Origin: Blastococcus sp. URHD0036
GTDB taxonomy: Bacteria > Actinomycetota > Actinomycetes > Mycobacteriales > Geodermatophilaceae
Reading direction: 5' to 3'
Length of the DNA: 64,000 nucleotides
Assembly (NCBI RefSeq): GCF_000701365.1
Contig: NZ_JNIK01000016.1
Location: forward strand, 1-64,000
In this document: positions 41,788 to 56,873 of the stretch, piece by piece
Layout of the letters: each line of letters opens with the position of its first letter
How positions within the stretch are numbered: the stretch's first letter is position 1
The notes under the pieces: generated by a model
Seen by the model: the letters and a program-made list of their open reading frames with translations, nothing else
Told to the model about the DNA's origin: nothing
Databases searched by the model: none
Program-made: the position numbers and the translations under genes

Positions 41788-41794
41788 CGTGGGG

Positions 41795-43762
41795 TCACAC
41801 GCGGGTGTAGCCCCACTCCTCGAAGGCCTGGCCCCAGCGGTCCACGCTGGTCAGCTCGCCGGCCGCCTCGCGGTAGCGCCGCTGGATCTCCGGCCACTCG
41901 CGGGACAGCCGCCGCAGGAGCTGGCCGGACTGGGTGAACAGCCGGCGGAAGGCCTGCGGGTCGCGCTGGCGGAACGTGACGCCACGCCCGTCCGCGGTGC
42001 CGACGGTGGCGCTGTCGAGCCGGGAGAGCAGGAACCACTGGGCGTCCTGGAACGACAGGTTCAGCTGCGGGACCTCCCGCGAGCCCTCGTCGACCGGCCG
42101 CACGTTGCGCGCGATGGCCGAGACCAGCGTCCGGCCGATCTGGACCGGGGAGACCGGGATGGTGCGGAACCGGATCGCCTCGGCCGCGCTCATCGACGGG
42201 AGCGGCAGGTCGCCCGAGTTGGGGATGACCCGGCCGTCGGTCCAGCCGGCCCGCTTCTCGCGGGCCCGGCCCACCGAGCCCGGCATGCCCTCGAACAGAC
42301 CCTCCGGGCCGGCCAGCAGGTCGCGGTAGGCCGTCTGGTGCAGCTCGACGGTCGAGTACTGCAGCGTGATCAGGAACCGCAGGTCGGCCTTGAGCATCTC
42401 CTTGAAGAGCCGGCCGCCGTGCTTGTGCGGCGAGTGCAGCGCCGCCGCGATCAGCCGGTTGCGGATGTGGAAGTACGCCTGCCAGTCGCTGGCGTCGTCC
42501 TTGTCGCCCCAGGAGAGGTGCCAGATGGCCGTCCCGGGCAGAGAGACGGTGGGGAAGCCGGCGGCGAAGGCCCGCAGGCCGTACTCGGCGTCGTCCCACT
42601 TGATGAAGACCGGCAGCGGCATGCCGATCGCCTCGAACACCGGGCGGGGGATGAGGCACATCCACCAGCCGTTGTAGTCGACGTCGATCCGGCGGTGCAG
42701 CTCCGGCGACTTGCGCAGCGAGTGCTCCCCGAAGTCGTGGAAGTACTCGGTGTGCGGGGCGTTGCGCCAGAAGAAATTCGACCGGTCGACGATCTCGCCC
42801 ATCGTGTGCAGGACCGACCGGTCCTGCAGGGCGAGCATCTGACCGCCCACGAGCATCGGCTGGCGGGCGTACGCCGCGAAGGCACGGGCCCGCAGGATGC
42901 TGTCGGGCTCCAGCTGGATGTCGTCGTCGAGCAGGATGTGGTGGGTCACGTCGCTGCGGGTGAACGACTCGTGCATCGTGCGGGCGAACCCGCCGCTCCC
43001 GCCGAGGTTGGGCTGTTCGACGATCCGCAGCCGGTCCCCGAGTGCCGCGGCGACGTCGGCGTAGGCCGGCACGTCCTTCACGTTGTTGTTGCCCTGGTCG
43101 GCGACGGTCACCAGGTGCAGCGCGTCGCGCACGGTCGCGTCCTCGACCAGTGCGGTCAGCGCCGCCACCGCGTCGACGGGCCGGTTGTACGTACAGATCC
43201 CGATGCCCAGGCGCGGCTGCTCCACCGGCGCGACGGGGGCGTACCAGCCGGCGTCGCGCACGGTCGTCTCGTCGTCGGTCGTCAGGTCGAACCAGTACCA
43301 GCCGCCGTCGATGAAGGGGCCGAGGTCGAGCTCGAACTCCAGCGTCCGCTCGTCCCCGCCCTCGTGCACCGCGCCGGTGACGTGCATCGACTCGCCGTCG
43401 GCCTTGGAGCGGTACACGTCCACGCGGCAGGTGCCCGAGACGGTCACCCGCAGCACCACGGACTCCAGCACGCTCCAGCGCCGCCAGTAGCTGGCCGGGA
43501 AGGCGTTGAAGTAGGTGGCGAACGAGAGCTCGGCCGCGGCCGGCACCTGCACGGTGAAGCGGTCGGCGCACCGCACCCGCGGCGAGTTGACCTCGTCGAG
43601 GTACAGGCTGCGCACCTTGAGCTGGTCGGCCGGGCGCGGCATCAGGACGCGCTGCAGCAGCTCGACGGCCTTGCCCGGCAGCAGGTCCTCGGGAGCCGGT
43701 TCGCTGACCACCTCGGGCGAGACGGGAGCGTCGGGGTCCACGGTCAGGTCGGTCGTCGTCAT
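41795..43762 (-). CDS. glfT2: Galactofuranosyltransferase GlfT2 (galactan polymerase)
   Basis: A 655-residue bifunctional GT2 that builds the alternating beta-1,5/beta-1,6 galactan from UDP-Galf. An N-terminal beta-sandwich (about 1-165) precedes the GT-A domain beginning IGICTYNRPVDAV. The metal site is HILLDDDIQLE, and ATWHLSWGDKDDASDW provides the conserved Trp/His/Asp of the acceptor site. The C-terminal helical tail of about 170 residues matches the tetramerisation region. Length is close to Rv3808c (637 aa). It follows glf by 8 bp, so the mutase supplies UDP-Galf in the same operon. Confidence 0.95.
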   Translation of the reverse strand: MTTTDLTVDPDAPVSPEVVSEPAPEDLLPGKAVELLQRVLMPRPADQLKVRSLYLDEVNSPRVRCADRFTVQVPAAAELSFATYFNAFPASYWRRWSVLESVVLRVTVSGTCRVDVYRSKADGESMHVTGAVHEGGDERTLEFELDLGPFIDGGWYWFDLTTDDETTVRDAGWYAPVAPVEQPRLGIGICTYNRPVDAVAALTALVEDATVRDALHLVTVADQGNNNVKDVPAYADVAAALGDRLRIVEQPNLGGSGGFARTMHESFTRSDVTHHILLDDDIQLEPDSILRARAFAAYARQPMLVGGQMLALQDRSVLHTMGEIVDRSNFFWRNAPHTEYFHDFGEHSLRKSPELHRRIDVDYNGWWMCLIPRPVFEAIGMPLPVFIKWDDAEYGLRAFAAGFPTVSLPGTAIWHLSWGDKDDASDWQAYFHIRNRLIAAALHSPHKHGGRLFKEMLKADLRFLITLQYSTVELHQTAYRDLLAGPEGLFEGMPGSVGRAREKRAGWTDGRVIPNSGDLPLPSMSAAEAIRFRTIPVSPVQIGRTLVSAIARNVRPVDEGSREVPQLNLSFQDAQWFLLSRLDSATVGTADGRGVTFRQRDPQAFRRLFTQSGQLLRRLSREWPEIQRRYREAAGELTSVDRWGQAFEEWGYTRV

Positions 43763-43770
43763 GAGGCGGG

Positions 43771-49287
<5,517 letters not shown>

Positions 49288-49291
<4 letters not shown>

Positions 49292-50388
49292 GGCACGCGG
49301 TGATCATGGCCGGCGGGTCCGGGACACGGCTGTGGCCGCTGTCGCGCGCGGCGCGGCCCAAGCAGCTGCTGGACGTCGTCAGCGACGGCGACGGGCGGGG
49401 TGCGCACAGCCTGCTGGCCGAGGCGTTCACCCGGCTGGAGTCGGTGCTGCCCGCCGAGCGGATCTGGGTGTGCACCGCCGCGCGGTACGGCGACCAGGTA
49501 CAGGCCGCGCTGCCCCGGCTGCGGCCCGACCGGCTGGTGCTCGAGCCCGTGGCCCGCGACACCGCCAACGCGGTCGGACTGACCGCGGCGCTGGTCGCCG
49601 ACGCCGACCCGGACGCCGAGCTGGCGGTGGTCAGCGCCGACCACGTGATCCGCCCGGTCGAGCGCTTCGCCGACGTCCTGCGCACCGCCTACGACGCGCT
49701 CGCCGCCCGGCCGCGGTCGCTGGTCACCCTCGGCATCCGGCCCACCTCGCCGGCGACGGGCTTCGGCTACGTGCGCCGCGGCGGGCCGACGGAGGTGGCC
49801 GGGGTCGCCGAGGCCGCCGCCTTCGTGGAGAAGCCCGACCGCGCCACCGCCCAGGGGTATCTCGCGTCGGGGGAGTACCTGTGGAACTCGGGGATGTTCG
49901 TCTGGCGGGCCCGGACCGTGCTGGACGCGCTGGCCGACCACCTGCCGGAGAGCGCCGAGGGGCTGGCGCGGATCGTCGCCGCGCCGGCGGGCGCCCAGCG
50001 GGACGCCGTCCTCGCCGAGGTCTTCCCGACCCTGCCGAAGATCAGCGTCGACTACGCCGTCCTGGAGCCGGCCGCGCGCGAGCCGGGGCGGGTCCTGGTC
50101 GCCGACCTCGACGTCGAGTGGCTCGACGTCGGGTCCTGGCCGGCGCTCGCGCAGACGCTGGAGACGGTCGGTGACAACGCCGTCCGCGGTCTGGCGGTGA
50201 CCCTCGACTCGGCGGGCAACATCGTCTTCAGCGACGACCCGGAGCACCTCGTCGCCCTGGTCGGCGTCCGCGACAGCGTGGTCGTGCACACCGCCGACGT
50301 CACGATGGTCTGCCCCATCGGCGAGGCGGAGCGGGTCAAGCAGCTGCTCGCCGAGGTCGAGTCCGCCCACGGTCCGCGCTTCTCGTAG
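49288..50388 (+). CDS. manC: Mannose-1-phosphate guanylyltransferase
   Basis: A 366-residue GDP-mannose pyrophosphorylase. It carries the MAGGSGTRLWPLSR signature, PKQLLD, SADHVIRPVERF and FVEKPDRATA, and WNSGMFVWRA near the active site. It is of the single-domain type without the C-terminal isomerase found in bifunctional AlgA enzymes. GDP-mannose feeds polyprenyl-phosphomannose, PIMs and lipomannan. The gene corresponds in position to Rv3264c, annotated manB in M. tuberculosis literature although it is a guanylyltransferase. Its ATG overlaps the wbbL stop. Confidence 0.93.
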
Positions 50389-50397
50389 CGGTCTGGT

Positions 50398-50403
50398 TAG
50401 CCT
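50398..50403 (+). promoter_or_regulatory. Predicted -10 (TAGCCT) of the 50410 SDR, leaderless
   Basis: GGTTAGCCT ends 6 nt before the ATG at 50410. Confidence 0.45.
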
Positions 50404-50409
50404 CGGGGC

Positions 50410-51180
50410 ATGAAGAGCTTCGAGGTCGCCGCCGTCGTCTCCGGAGGGGCCTCGGGCCTCGGTGCCGCCACCAGCCGCGCGCTGGCCGCCCGCGGTGCCG
50501 CCGTCACGATCCTCGACCTCAACGAGGACGCCGGGACGGCCCTCGCCGCCGAGCTCGGCGGGCACACGACGTTCGTCCGCACCGACGTGACCGACGAGGC
50601 GAGCGTCGAGGCCGCGATCGCCGAGGCCACCGGCAAGGACCGCCCGCTCCGCATCGCGATCAACTGCGCCGGCATCGGCTGGGCCGAGCGCACGGTGAAC
50701 CGGGACGGCTCCGCGCACGGCCTGCCGCAGTTCACCAAGACGGTGATGGTCAACCTGGTCGGCACCTTCAACGTGCTGCGCCTGGCCGCCGCCGCCATGG
50801 CGCGGACGGAGCCGGGGGAGGACGGCGAGCGCGGAGTCGTCGTCAACACCGCCTCGATCGCCGCCTACGACGGTCAGATCGGGCAGATCGCCTACGCGGC
50901 GTCCAAGGGTGGCATCGTGGGGCTGACCCTCCCGGCGGCGCGGGACCTGTCCAGCGTCGGCGTCCGGGTCTGCACGATCGCCCCCGGGCTGGTCGACACG
51001 CCGCTGCTGGGCAGCCTGCCCGAAGAGGCCCGCACGGCGCTGGCCTCCGGCATCCCGTTCCCGCGGCGGCTGGGCCGGCCCGAGGACTTCGCCGAGCTGG
51101 CGCTGGCCATCGTGGAGCACGGCTACCTGAACGGGGAGGTCATCCGCATGGACGGCGCGCTCCGCATGGCGCCGCGCTGA
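50410..51180 (+). CDS. SDR-family 3-hydroxyacyl-CoA dehydrogenase-like enzyme
   Basis: A 256-residue classical short-chain dehydrogenase. The nucleotide motif is [16 protein letters not shown] with Asp at LDLNED (NAD preference), then [18 protein letters not shown] and [10 protein letters not shown] (Ser, Tyr, Lys). The sequence pattern, including [14 protein letters not shown], resembles HSD17B10/type II 3-hydroxyacyl-CoA dehydrogenases. It appears metabolically independent of the wall genes around it and has its own leaderless-type promoter. It probably acts in beta-oxidation or branched-chain catabolism. Confidence 0.88.
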   Translation: MKSFEVAAVVSGGASGLGAATSRALAARGAAVTILDLNEDAGTALAAELGGHTTFVRTDVTDEASVEAAIAEATGKDRPLRIAINCAGIGWAERTVNRDGSAHGLPQFTKTVMVNLVGTFNVLRLAAAAMARTEPGEDGERGVVVNTASIAAYDGQIGQIAYAASKGGIVGLTLPAARDLSSVGVRVCTIAPGLVDTPLLGSLPEEARTALASGIPFPRRLGRPEDFAELALAIVEHGYLNGEVIRMDGALRMAPR

Positions 51181-51235
51181 GCCCCCGTCCACCGTCCTGG
51201 GCGAGCACCGCTTCCCCCGCACCCCGGAGCACGCC

Positions 51236-52183
51236 GTGAGCACCCCCACACTTCCCCGCAGCACCGCCGCGCCGGCCTTCGAGTCGGCGTTCCGGCCGGA
51301 CTGGCCGCTCGACGTCCGCCGCAGCCTGTCGGTGCACCTGCGCGGGACGGGCGACCCCACCCTGCGCTTCGAGCAGGACGGGACCTGGCGGGTGACCACG
51401 ACCCCCGACGGCCCCGCGACCGTGCGGATCACCGTGGTCGGCGGCGAGGTCCGGGTGGCGGCCTGGGGCGCCGGGGCGGAGTGGGCCGGCAGCCGGGTGT
51501 CGCTCTGGCTGGGGGCCGACGACGACCCCTCGGCCCTGGACTGCCGGGACCACCCGCTGGTCGCCCGGCTGCACCGCACCACCCCGTGGCTGCGCCTGGG
51601 CCGCACCGAGCGCACCTGGGACTGCCTGGTCCCGGCGGTGCTGGAGCAGAAGGTCACCACCACCGAGGCGCACCGCGTGTGGCGGGCGCTGCTGCGGCTG
51701 GCCGGCGAGCCGGCGCCCGGTCCCGCACCCGAGGGCATGCGGGTGCCGCCGTCGCCCCGGCGGCTGCTCGAGGTGACCGACTGGGAGTGGCACCGCTGCG
51801 GCCTCGACGGTGCCCGCCGCCGCGCGCTGCGCGCCGTCACCTCCGTCGCGTCCCGCATGGAGCCGCCGGAGGCCGTGGACTCCGCGGACCTGCAGCGCCG
51901 GCTGCGCACGGTGCCCGGCATCGGCGTCTGGACGGCGGCCGAGGTGGTGCAGCGGGTGTTCGGCTGCCCCGACACGGTCAGCTACGGGGACTACCACCTG
52001 AAGAACCAGGTCGGCTTCGCGCTGACCGGTCAGGCCCGCACCGACGACGACGGGATGATGGCGCTGCTCGAGCCCTGGACCGGCCAGCGGCACCGGGTGG
52101 TGCGGTTGCTGCTGACCAACGGGGTCGCCCGGGCACCGCGGTTCGGCCCGCGGAACGCGCCCACCGACCACCGCCGCATTTAG
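51236..52183 (+). CDS. HhH-GPD DNA glycosylase (AlkA-like 3-methyladenine type)
   Basis: A 315-residue DNA repair glycosylase. The N-terminal half has a TBP-like beta domain (DVRRSLSVHLRG, RFEQDGTWRV), and the C-terminal helical domain includes VLEQKVTTTEAHRVWRAL. The helix-hairpin-helix reads LRTVPGIGVWTAAEVVQ, followed by the catalytic Asp in SYGDYHLKNQ. It probably excises alkylated purines. The GTG start follows GGAGCACGCC. Its stop is 14 bp from the dispersed element copy B that separates it from convergent glmS. Confidence 0.88.
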   Translation: MSTPTLPRSTAAPAFESAFRPDWPLDVRRSLSVHLRGTGDPTLRFEQDGTWRVTTTPDGPATVRITVVGGEVRVAAWGAGAEWAGSRVSLWLGADDDPSALDCRDHPLVARLHRTTPWLRLGRTERTWDCLVPAVLEQKVTTTEAHRVWRALLRLAGEPAPGPAPEGMRVPPSPRRLLEVTDWEWHRCGLDGARRRALRAVTSVASRMEPPEAVDSADLQRRLRTVPGIGVWTAAEVVQRVFGCPDTVSYGDYHLKNQVGFALTGQARTDDDGMMALLEPWTGQRHRVVRLLLTNGVARAPRFGPRNAPTDHRRI

Positions 52184-52196
52184 CGTTCAGCTCTTC

Positions 52197-52255
52197 GGCC
52201 TCGCTGCAGGGGCCCGCGCCGAGCTTGCGAGGCGTGGGGGGCAGCGAGGTCCTTC
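52197..52255. repeat. Dispersed hairpin element, copy B (convergent terminator-like)
   Basis: This is the second copy of the 59-bp element at 18414. The 34-nt core (52208-52241) differs at one base, while both stem arms differ from copy A yet remain complementary (CTCGCTG with CAGCGAG). As in copy A, it sits between convergent genes and abuts the stop codon of the minus-strand gene. Confidence 0.7.
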
Positions 52256-54146
52256 ATTCGACCGTGACCGACTTCGCGAGGTTGCGCGGCTGGTCGACGT
52301 CGTGGCCGCGGGTGTCGGCGATCTCGCAGGCGAGCACCTGCAGCGGCACGGTGGTCACGACCGGCGCGAGCAGGGTGGGTGTGCGGGGCACCCGGATGAT
52401 GTGGTCGGCGTAGGGGACGACGTCGTCGTCACCCTGCTCGGCGATGACGATCGTCCGGGCGCCGCGGGCGCGGACCTCCTGGATGTTGGAGACGACCTTG
52501 CCGTGCACCGACTCCCGGGCCCGGGGCGACGGGACGACGACCACGACGGGCGTGCCCTGCTCGATCAGCGCGATCGGGCCGTGCTTGAGCTCGCCGGCGG
52601 CGAAGCCCTCGGCGTGGATGTAGGCCAGCTCCTTGAGCTTCAGGGCCCCCTCGAGGGCGACGGGGTAGGCCACATGCCGGCCGAGGAACAGGATCGTGCC
52701 GGCCGAGGCGAGCGACCGGCCGAGCGCGCGCACCGGCTCCATCTGGAGCAGCACCTCGGACACGGCCTCCGGCAGCCGACGCAGGTCCTCGACGATGGCG
52801 CCCACCTCGTCGGCGTACTTCACGCCGCGGACCTGGGCCAGGAACAGCCCGACCAGGTAGCAGGCCACGATCTGGGCCAGGAAGCTCTTGGTCGAGGCGA
52901 CCGCGATCTCCGGGCCCGCGCGGGTGTAGAGGACGGCGTCGGACTCGCGCGGGATGGTCGACCCGTTCACGTTGCAGATCGCCAGCGTGCGGGCCTCCTG
53001 CGCCCTGGCGTGCCGCAGCGCCATCAGCGTGTCCATCGTCTCGCCGGACTGGCTGATGACGATGACCAGCGTCGAGCGGTCCAGCACCGGGTCGCGGTAG
53101 CGGAACTCCGAGGCCACCTCGACCTCGACCGGGATCCGCGTCCAGTGCTCGACGGCGTACTTGGCGATCAGCCCGGCATGGAACGAGGTGCCGCAGGAGA
53201 CGACGAAGATCTTGTCGATGTCGCGCAGCTCCTGGTCGGAGAGGCGGACCTCGTCGAGCACGAGCTCACCGGCGTCCCCGATCCGGCCGAGCAGGGTGTC
53301 GGCGATCGCCTGCGGCTGCTCGGCGATCTCCTTGAGCATGAACCAGTCGTGGCCGCCCTTCTCGGCGGCGGCGGCGTCCCAGTCGACGGTGTAGGCGGTC
53401 GGCTCGACGACCGTCCCGGCGAAGTCGGTCACGGTCAGGCCCCGCTCGCGGTGGATCTCGACGACCTGGTCCTGGCCGAGCTCGCGCGCCTCGCGGGTGT
53501 GCGCGATGAACGCGGCGACGTCGGACCCGAGGAAGTACTCGGGGACGCCGTCGGCGGTCTGCCCGACGCCCACGACGAGGGGGCTGTTGCGGCGCGCGGC
53601 GACGACCGTGTGCGGCTCGTCGGCGTGGGTGGCGACGAGGGTGAAGGCTCCCTCGAGCCGCCGGCTGACGGCGCGCATGGCCTCGGCGAACCGGTCGGGG
53701 CCGGCCGGCAGGTCGTCGTAGGCGGCGGCCAGCAGGTGCGCGGCGACCTCGGTGTCGGTGTCGGAGCCGAACTCGATGCCGCGTGCCTCGAACTCCTCGC
53801 GCAGCGCGGCGAAGTTCTCGATGATCCCGTTGTGCACGACCGCCACCCGCGCGTCGGTGGACAGGTGGGGGTGGGCGTTGCGGTCGGTCGGGCCGCCGTG
53901 CGTGGCCCAGCGGGTGTGCCCGATGCCGATCGTGGAGGGCGGCAGCGGCTGGCCGGCCAGGGCCTTCTCCAGGTTGGCCAGCTTCCCGGCCCTCCGGGCG
54001 GTGGCCAGCTCCCCGCCGGCCGCCGGGTCGCCGATCCGGACCGCCACGCCCGCGGAGTCGTAGCCCCGGTACTCCAGCCGGCGCAGGCCCTCCAGCACGA
54101 CGCCCAGCGCCTCCTGCGGACCGACGTACCCCACGATGCCGCACAT
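52254..54146 (-). CDS. glmS: Glutamine-fructose-6-phosphate aminotransferase GlmS
   Basis: A 630-residue isomerising amidotransferase making glucosamine-6-phosphate for peptidoglycan and the GlcNAc linker. The N-terminal Ntn domain begins MCGIVGYVG with the catalytic Cys2, and LEYRGYDSAG and HTRWATHGGPTDRNAHPH follow. Two SIS domains contain FVVSCGTSFHAG, SQSGETMDTLMAL and HAEGFAAGELKHGPIALI, and the C-terminus is QPRNLAKSVTVE. The ATG has TAGTCT 8 nt upstream (leaderless geometry), so the glmS ribozyme known in Firmicutes is excluded here. Confidence 0.96.
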   Translation of the reverse strand: MCGIVGYVGPQEALGVVLEGLRRLEYRGYDSAGVAVRIGDPAAGGELATARRAGKLANLEKALAGQPLPPSTIGIGHTRWATHGGPTDRNAHPHLSTDARVAVVHNGIIENFAALREEFEARGIEFGSDTDTEVAAHLLAAAYDDLPAGPDRFAEAMRAVSRRLEGAFTLVATHADEPHTVVAARRNSPLVVGVGQTADGVPEYFLGSDVAAFIAHTREARELGQDQVVEIHRERGLTVTDFAGTVVEPTAYTVDWDAAAAEKGGHDWFMLKEIAEQPQAIADTLLGRIGDAGELVLDEVRLSDQELRDIDKIFVVSCGTSFHAGLIAKYAVEHWTRIPVEVEVASEFRYRDPVLDRSTLVIVISQSGETMDTLMALRHARAQEARTLAICNVNGSTIPRESDAVLYTRAGPEIAVASTKSFLAQIVACYLVGLFLAQVRGVKYADEVGAIVEDLRRLPEAVSEVLLQMEPVRALGRSLASAGTILFLGRHVAYPVALEGALKLKELAYIHAEGFAAGELKHGPIALIEQGTPVVVVVPSPRARESVHGKVVSNIQEVRARGARTIVIAEQGDDDVVPYADHIIRVPRTPTLLAPVVTTVPLQVLACEIADTRGHDVDQPRNLAKSVTVE

Positions 54147-54154
54147 GGAGGCGG

Positions 54155-54160
54155 AGACTA
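54155..54160 (-). promoter_or_regulatory. Predicted -10 (TAGTCT) of glmS, leaderless
   Basis: On the minus strand GGTTAGTCT is followed by 8 nt and the glmS ATG. Confidence 0.5.
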
Positions 54161-54215
54161 ACCGTCCCGACCCCTAGGGTCCGTGCGGCAGCAGGACCGG
54201 AGCTGGGGAGGGCAC

Positions 54216-54956
54216 GTGGCAGGCGCGGCGACGGATCCGACCGTGGTGGTGGAGCGGATCGGCGCGGTCTGCTCCGTGCAGCTGGCCCGGCCGGACAAGC
54301 TCAACGCCGCGAGCCCGCAGCTGCAGGCGGAGTTCAACGAGGCCCTGCGCGCGGCGGCGGCCGACGACGACGTGCGGGTGGTCGTGCTCAGCGGTCGCGG
54401 TCGCGCGCTGTCGGCCGGCGGGGACACCGACGTCCTGCAGCAGCTGGTCACCGGGACGGCCGCCGCGGCGTTCCAGCGGCAGCTGGCCGACCTCACCGAG
54501 GAGCGGCTCCGGCTGGCGTTCGAGGACCTCGGCAAGCCCCTGGTGGTCGCGCTGCACGGCTTCGCGATCGGCTGGGGTGCCGAGCTCGTCGCCATGGCCG
54601 ACGTCGTCGTGATGGACGACGACGCCTACCTCCAGGAGCCGCACGCCCGGTACGGCATCGCGCCGGCGCCCGCCTGCGAGCTCGTGTGGTCGCGGTTCGT
54701 GCCGCCCGGCGTCCTCACCGAGATCCTCGCCCTCGGCCGCCGGGTGACCGCGGCGGAGGCGCTGCGCTGGGGGCTCGTCACCCGGGTGGTGCCCTCGGGG
54801 CAGGCGCGGACGGTGGCGCTGGACCTGGCCGCCGAGCTCGCCGAGGTGCCCGCCGGTGGACTGGCGGCGGTGAAGCGTGCGGTGCACGGCGACGTCGCCG
54901 CCCGGTTGCGGGAGGCGAGGGGTCAGCGGGGTTCGGCGAGCAGCCCCAGCAGGTAG
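54216..54956 (+). CDS. Enoyl-CoA hydratase/isomerase family protein
   Basis: A 246-residue crotonase-fold protein. [16 protein letters not shown] and [18 protein letters not shown] form the CoA and oxyanion region, and [16 protein letters not shown] follows. The usual second catalytic Glu of true hydratases (in the [10 protein letters not shown] region) is plausible. It could act on a short or cyclic acyl-CoA. The GTG at 54216, preceded by GGGGAGG, is chosen over an upstream in-frame GTG at 54183. Its 3' end overlaps convergent rmlA by 34 bp, so the last eleven residues ([11 protein letters not shown]) are encoded antisense to the rmlA C-terminus. Confidence 0.85.
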   Translation: MAGAATDPTVVVERIGAVCSVQLARPDKLNAASPQLQAEFNEALRAAAADDDVRVVVLSGRGRALSAGGDTDVLQQLVTGTAAAAFQRQLADLTEERLRLAFEDLGKPLVVALHGFAIGWGAELVAMADVVVMDDDAYLQEPHARYGIAPAPACELVWSRFVPPGVLTEILALGRRVTAAEALRWGLVTRVVPSGQARTVALDLAAELAEVPAGGLAAVKRAVHGDVAARLREARGQRGSASSPSR

Positions 54957-55792
54957 CTGCCGTACCCGCTCTTGGCCAGCGGCTCGGCGATGGCCTGCAG
55001 CTGCTCGTCGGAGAGCCACCCCTGCCGCCAGGCGACCTCCTCGATGCAGCCGATCTTCAGGCCCTGGCGCTCCTCCACCACGGAGACGAACTCGGTGGCC
55101 TGGCGCAGCGACGCGAAGGTCCCGGTGTCCAGCCAGGCGGTGCCGCGGTCCAGCACCGTGACCGTGAGCCGGCCCTGGTGCAGGTAGTGCTCGTTGACCG
55201 CGGTGATCTCGAGCTCGCCGCGGGCGCTGGGCGTGATGCCGCGGGCGACGTCGACCACCGACGACTCGTAGAAGTAGAGGCCCGGGACGGCGTAGGAGCT
55301 CTTGGGCTCGGCCGGCTTCTCCTCGATGGAGAGGACGCGGCCGCCGTCGTCGAACTCCACGACGCCGTACTCGGCCGGGTTGGCCACGTGGTAGGCGAAG
55401 ACGTGGCCGCCGTCGGGGTCGGGCAGCCGGCCCAGGGCGGTGCCGAGGCCCGCGCCGTAGAAGATGTTGTCACCCAGGACCAGCGCCACCGACTCGCCGC
55501 CGATGAAGTCCGCGCCGATGAGGAAGGCCTGGGCCAGCCCCTCGGGCCGCTCCTGGACGGCGTACTCGATCCGCATGCCCAGCTGCGTGCCGTCGCCCAG
55601 CAGGGCCCGGAAGGCGGCCTGGTCGCCAGGGGTGGTGATCACCAGCACCTCGCGGACGCCGGCCATCATCAGCGTCGAGAGCGGGTAGTAGACCATCGGC
55701 TTGTCGTAGACCGGCATGAGCTGCTTGCTCACGGCCTGCGTGATGGGGAAGAGCCGACTCCCCGTGCCCCCGGCCAGGATGATCCCGCGCAT
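54923..55792 (-). CDS. rmlA: Glucose-1-phosphate thymidylyltransferase RmlA
   Basis: A 289-residue enzyme making dTDP-glucose, the first step to dTDP-rhamnose used by WbbL. The signature [16 protein letters not shown] opens the fold, followed by [26 protein letters not shown] and [16 protein letters not shown]. Length is standard. The gene is alone; rmlB, rmlC and rmlD are not in the window. TAGCGT lies 7 nt before the ATG, consistent with a leaderless transcript. Confidence 0.95.
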   Translation of the reverse strand: MRGIILAGGTGSRLFPITQAVSKQLMPVYDKPMVYYPLSTLMMAGVREVLVITTPGDQAAFRALLGDGTQLGMRIEYAVQERPEGLAQAFLIGADFIGGESVALVLGDNIFYGAGLGTALGRLPDPDGGHVFAYHVANPAEYGVVEFDDGGRVLSIEEKPAEPKSSYAVPGLYFYESSVVDVARGITPSARGELEITAVNEHYLHQGRLTVTVLDRGTAWLDTGTFASLRQATEFVSVVEERQGLKIGCIEEVAWRQGWLSDEQLQAIAEPLAKSGYGSYLLGLLAEPR

Positions 55793-55799
55793 GGGACGG

Positions 55800-55805
55800 A
55801 CGCTA
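55800..55805 (-). promoter_or_regulatory. Predicted -10 (TAGCGT) of rmlA, leaderless
   Basis: The minus-strand TAGCGT is followed by 7 nt and the rmlA ATG. Confidence 0.5.
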
Positions 55806-55820
55806 ACGGGTCCGTGCAGG

Positions 55821-56873
55821 TCAGGTGCCGTCGGAGCCGACCCACATCCTCCCGACGAGGGAGGAGCCGCCCGGTGTGCCCACCGGCTCCCAGCGGGTCG
55901 CCCAGCCCTCGGCGTGCAGCTGGACGACGACCGCCCCGAGCACCGCGCCCAGGTTCAGCGCGGTGGTGACCGTCGCCCGCTCCGGCAGGTGGACGTCGAC
56001 CACGCCGTCGCCGCCGCCGTAGCGCAGCACCACCGGGAAGTCCGGCAGCGCGGCGGCCGCGACGCGGAACGCCTCGGCCACGGCGTCGAGCTCCCCGGGG
56101 CGCGGGACGACGTCGTCGGCCGGCCGGCGGCTGGGGACCAGGTCGCGGGTGCCGAAGCGGAACAGGTCGCCGGGGCCGAGGCGGACCAGCGGGCGGGTGC
56201 CGGTGTCCTCGGTCGGGGGGGCGGCCGGCCAGCCGCGGACGACGGCGACGGGCAGGCCGGCCAGCTTGCCCTTCACCAGGTCGGCCGCCGCGGCGAGCTC
56301 GTCGACGACGGCGACCTGGGTGGTCTCCAGCTGGTTGCCGTGCGCGTCGACGGCACCGCGGAGGTCGGTGAGCGCCGAGATCCCGGCGGCTCCGACGGCG
56401 ACGTCGGTCAGCCCCTCCCGCCAGGTCCGGCCGAAGGTGTCGCTGACCACGACGGCGACGTCCACGCCCAGGAGCTCGGCCAGCCGGGCGCGCAGACCGC
56501 GGGCGGAGGCGTCCGCGTCCTCGGGGAGCAGCACGAGGGCGTCGCTGGCGACGTTGGAGGCGTCGATGCCGGCGGCGGCGACCACCCAGCCGTGGCGGGT
56601 CTCCACGATCCGCAGCGGTCCGCGGCGGGCCACCACGCGCACGGTCTCGCCGTCGATGGCCCGCTGCCGCGCGGCCTCGCGGTCCTCGCCCGGCGGCACG
56701 GCCACCAGCCGGCCCTCCACCTTGGCGACGACCTTGGAGGTGACGACGACGACGTCGCCGTCGGCCAGCCAGGGCGCCGCGGCCGCGACGGCTCCGGCCA
56801 GGTCGTCGCCGGGGGAGAACTCCGGCAACTCCGGCACCGGGTGCACGGAGATGCCGGGCGGCGGCTCAGACAC
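55821..56873 (-). CDS. fbiB: Coenzyme F420-0:L-glutamate ligase FbiB, shortened C-terminal domain
   Basis: A 350-residue F420 biosynthesis protein that adds the gamma-linked glutamate tail to F420-0. Residues 1-245 are the CofE-like ligase: [55 protein letters not shown] and [17 protein letters not shown]. tuberculosis FbiB has 448 residues with a complete FMN-binding nitroreductase-like C-terminal domain; here only about 105 residues remain, ending with an [15 protein letters not shown] helix that resembles part of that fold. The GTG start overlaps fbiA by 8 bp. Whether the reductase step is carried by another protein is open. Confidence 0.88.
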   Translation of the reverse strand: MSEPPPGISVHPVPELPEFSPGDDLAGAVAAAAPWLADGDVVVVTSKVVAKVEGRLVAVPPGEDREAARQRAIDGETVRVVARRGPLRIVETRHGWVVAAAGIDASNVASDALVLLPEDADASARGLRARLAELLGVDVAVVVSDTFGRTWREGLTDVAVGAAGISALTDLRGAVDAHGNQLETTQVAVVDELAAAADLVKGKLAGLPVAVVRGWPAAPPTEDTGTRPLVRLGPGDLFRFGTRDLVPSRRPADDVVPRPGELDAVAEAFRVAAAALPDFPVVLRYGGGDGVVDVHLPERATVTTALNLGAVLGAVVVQLHAEGWATRWEPVGTPGGSSLVGRMWVGSDGT

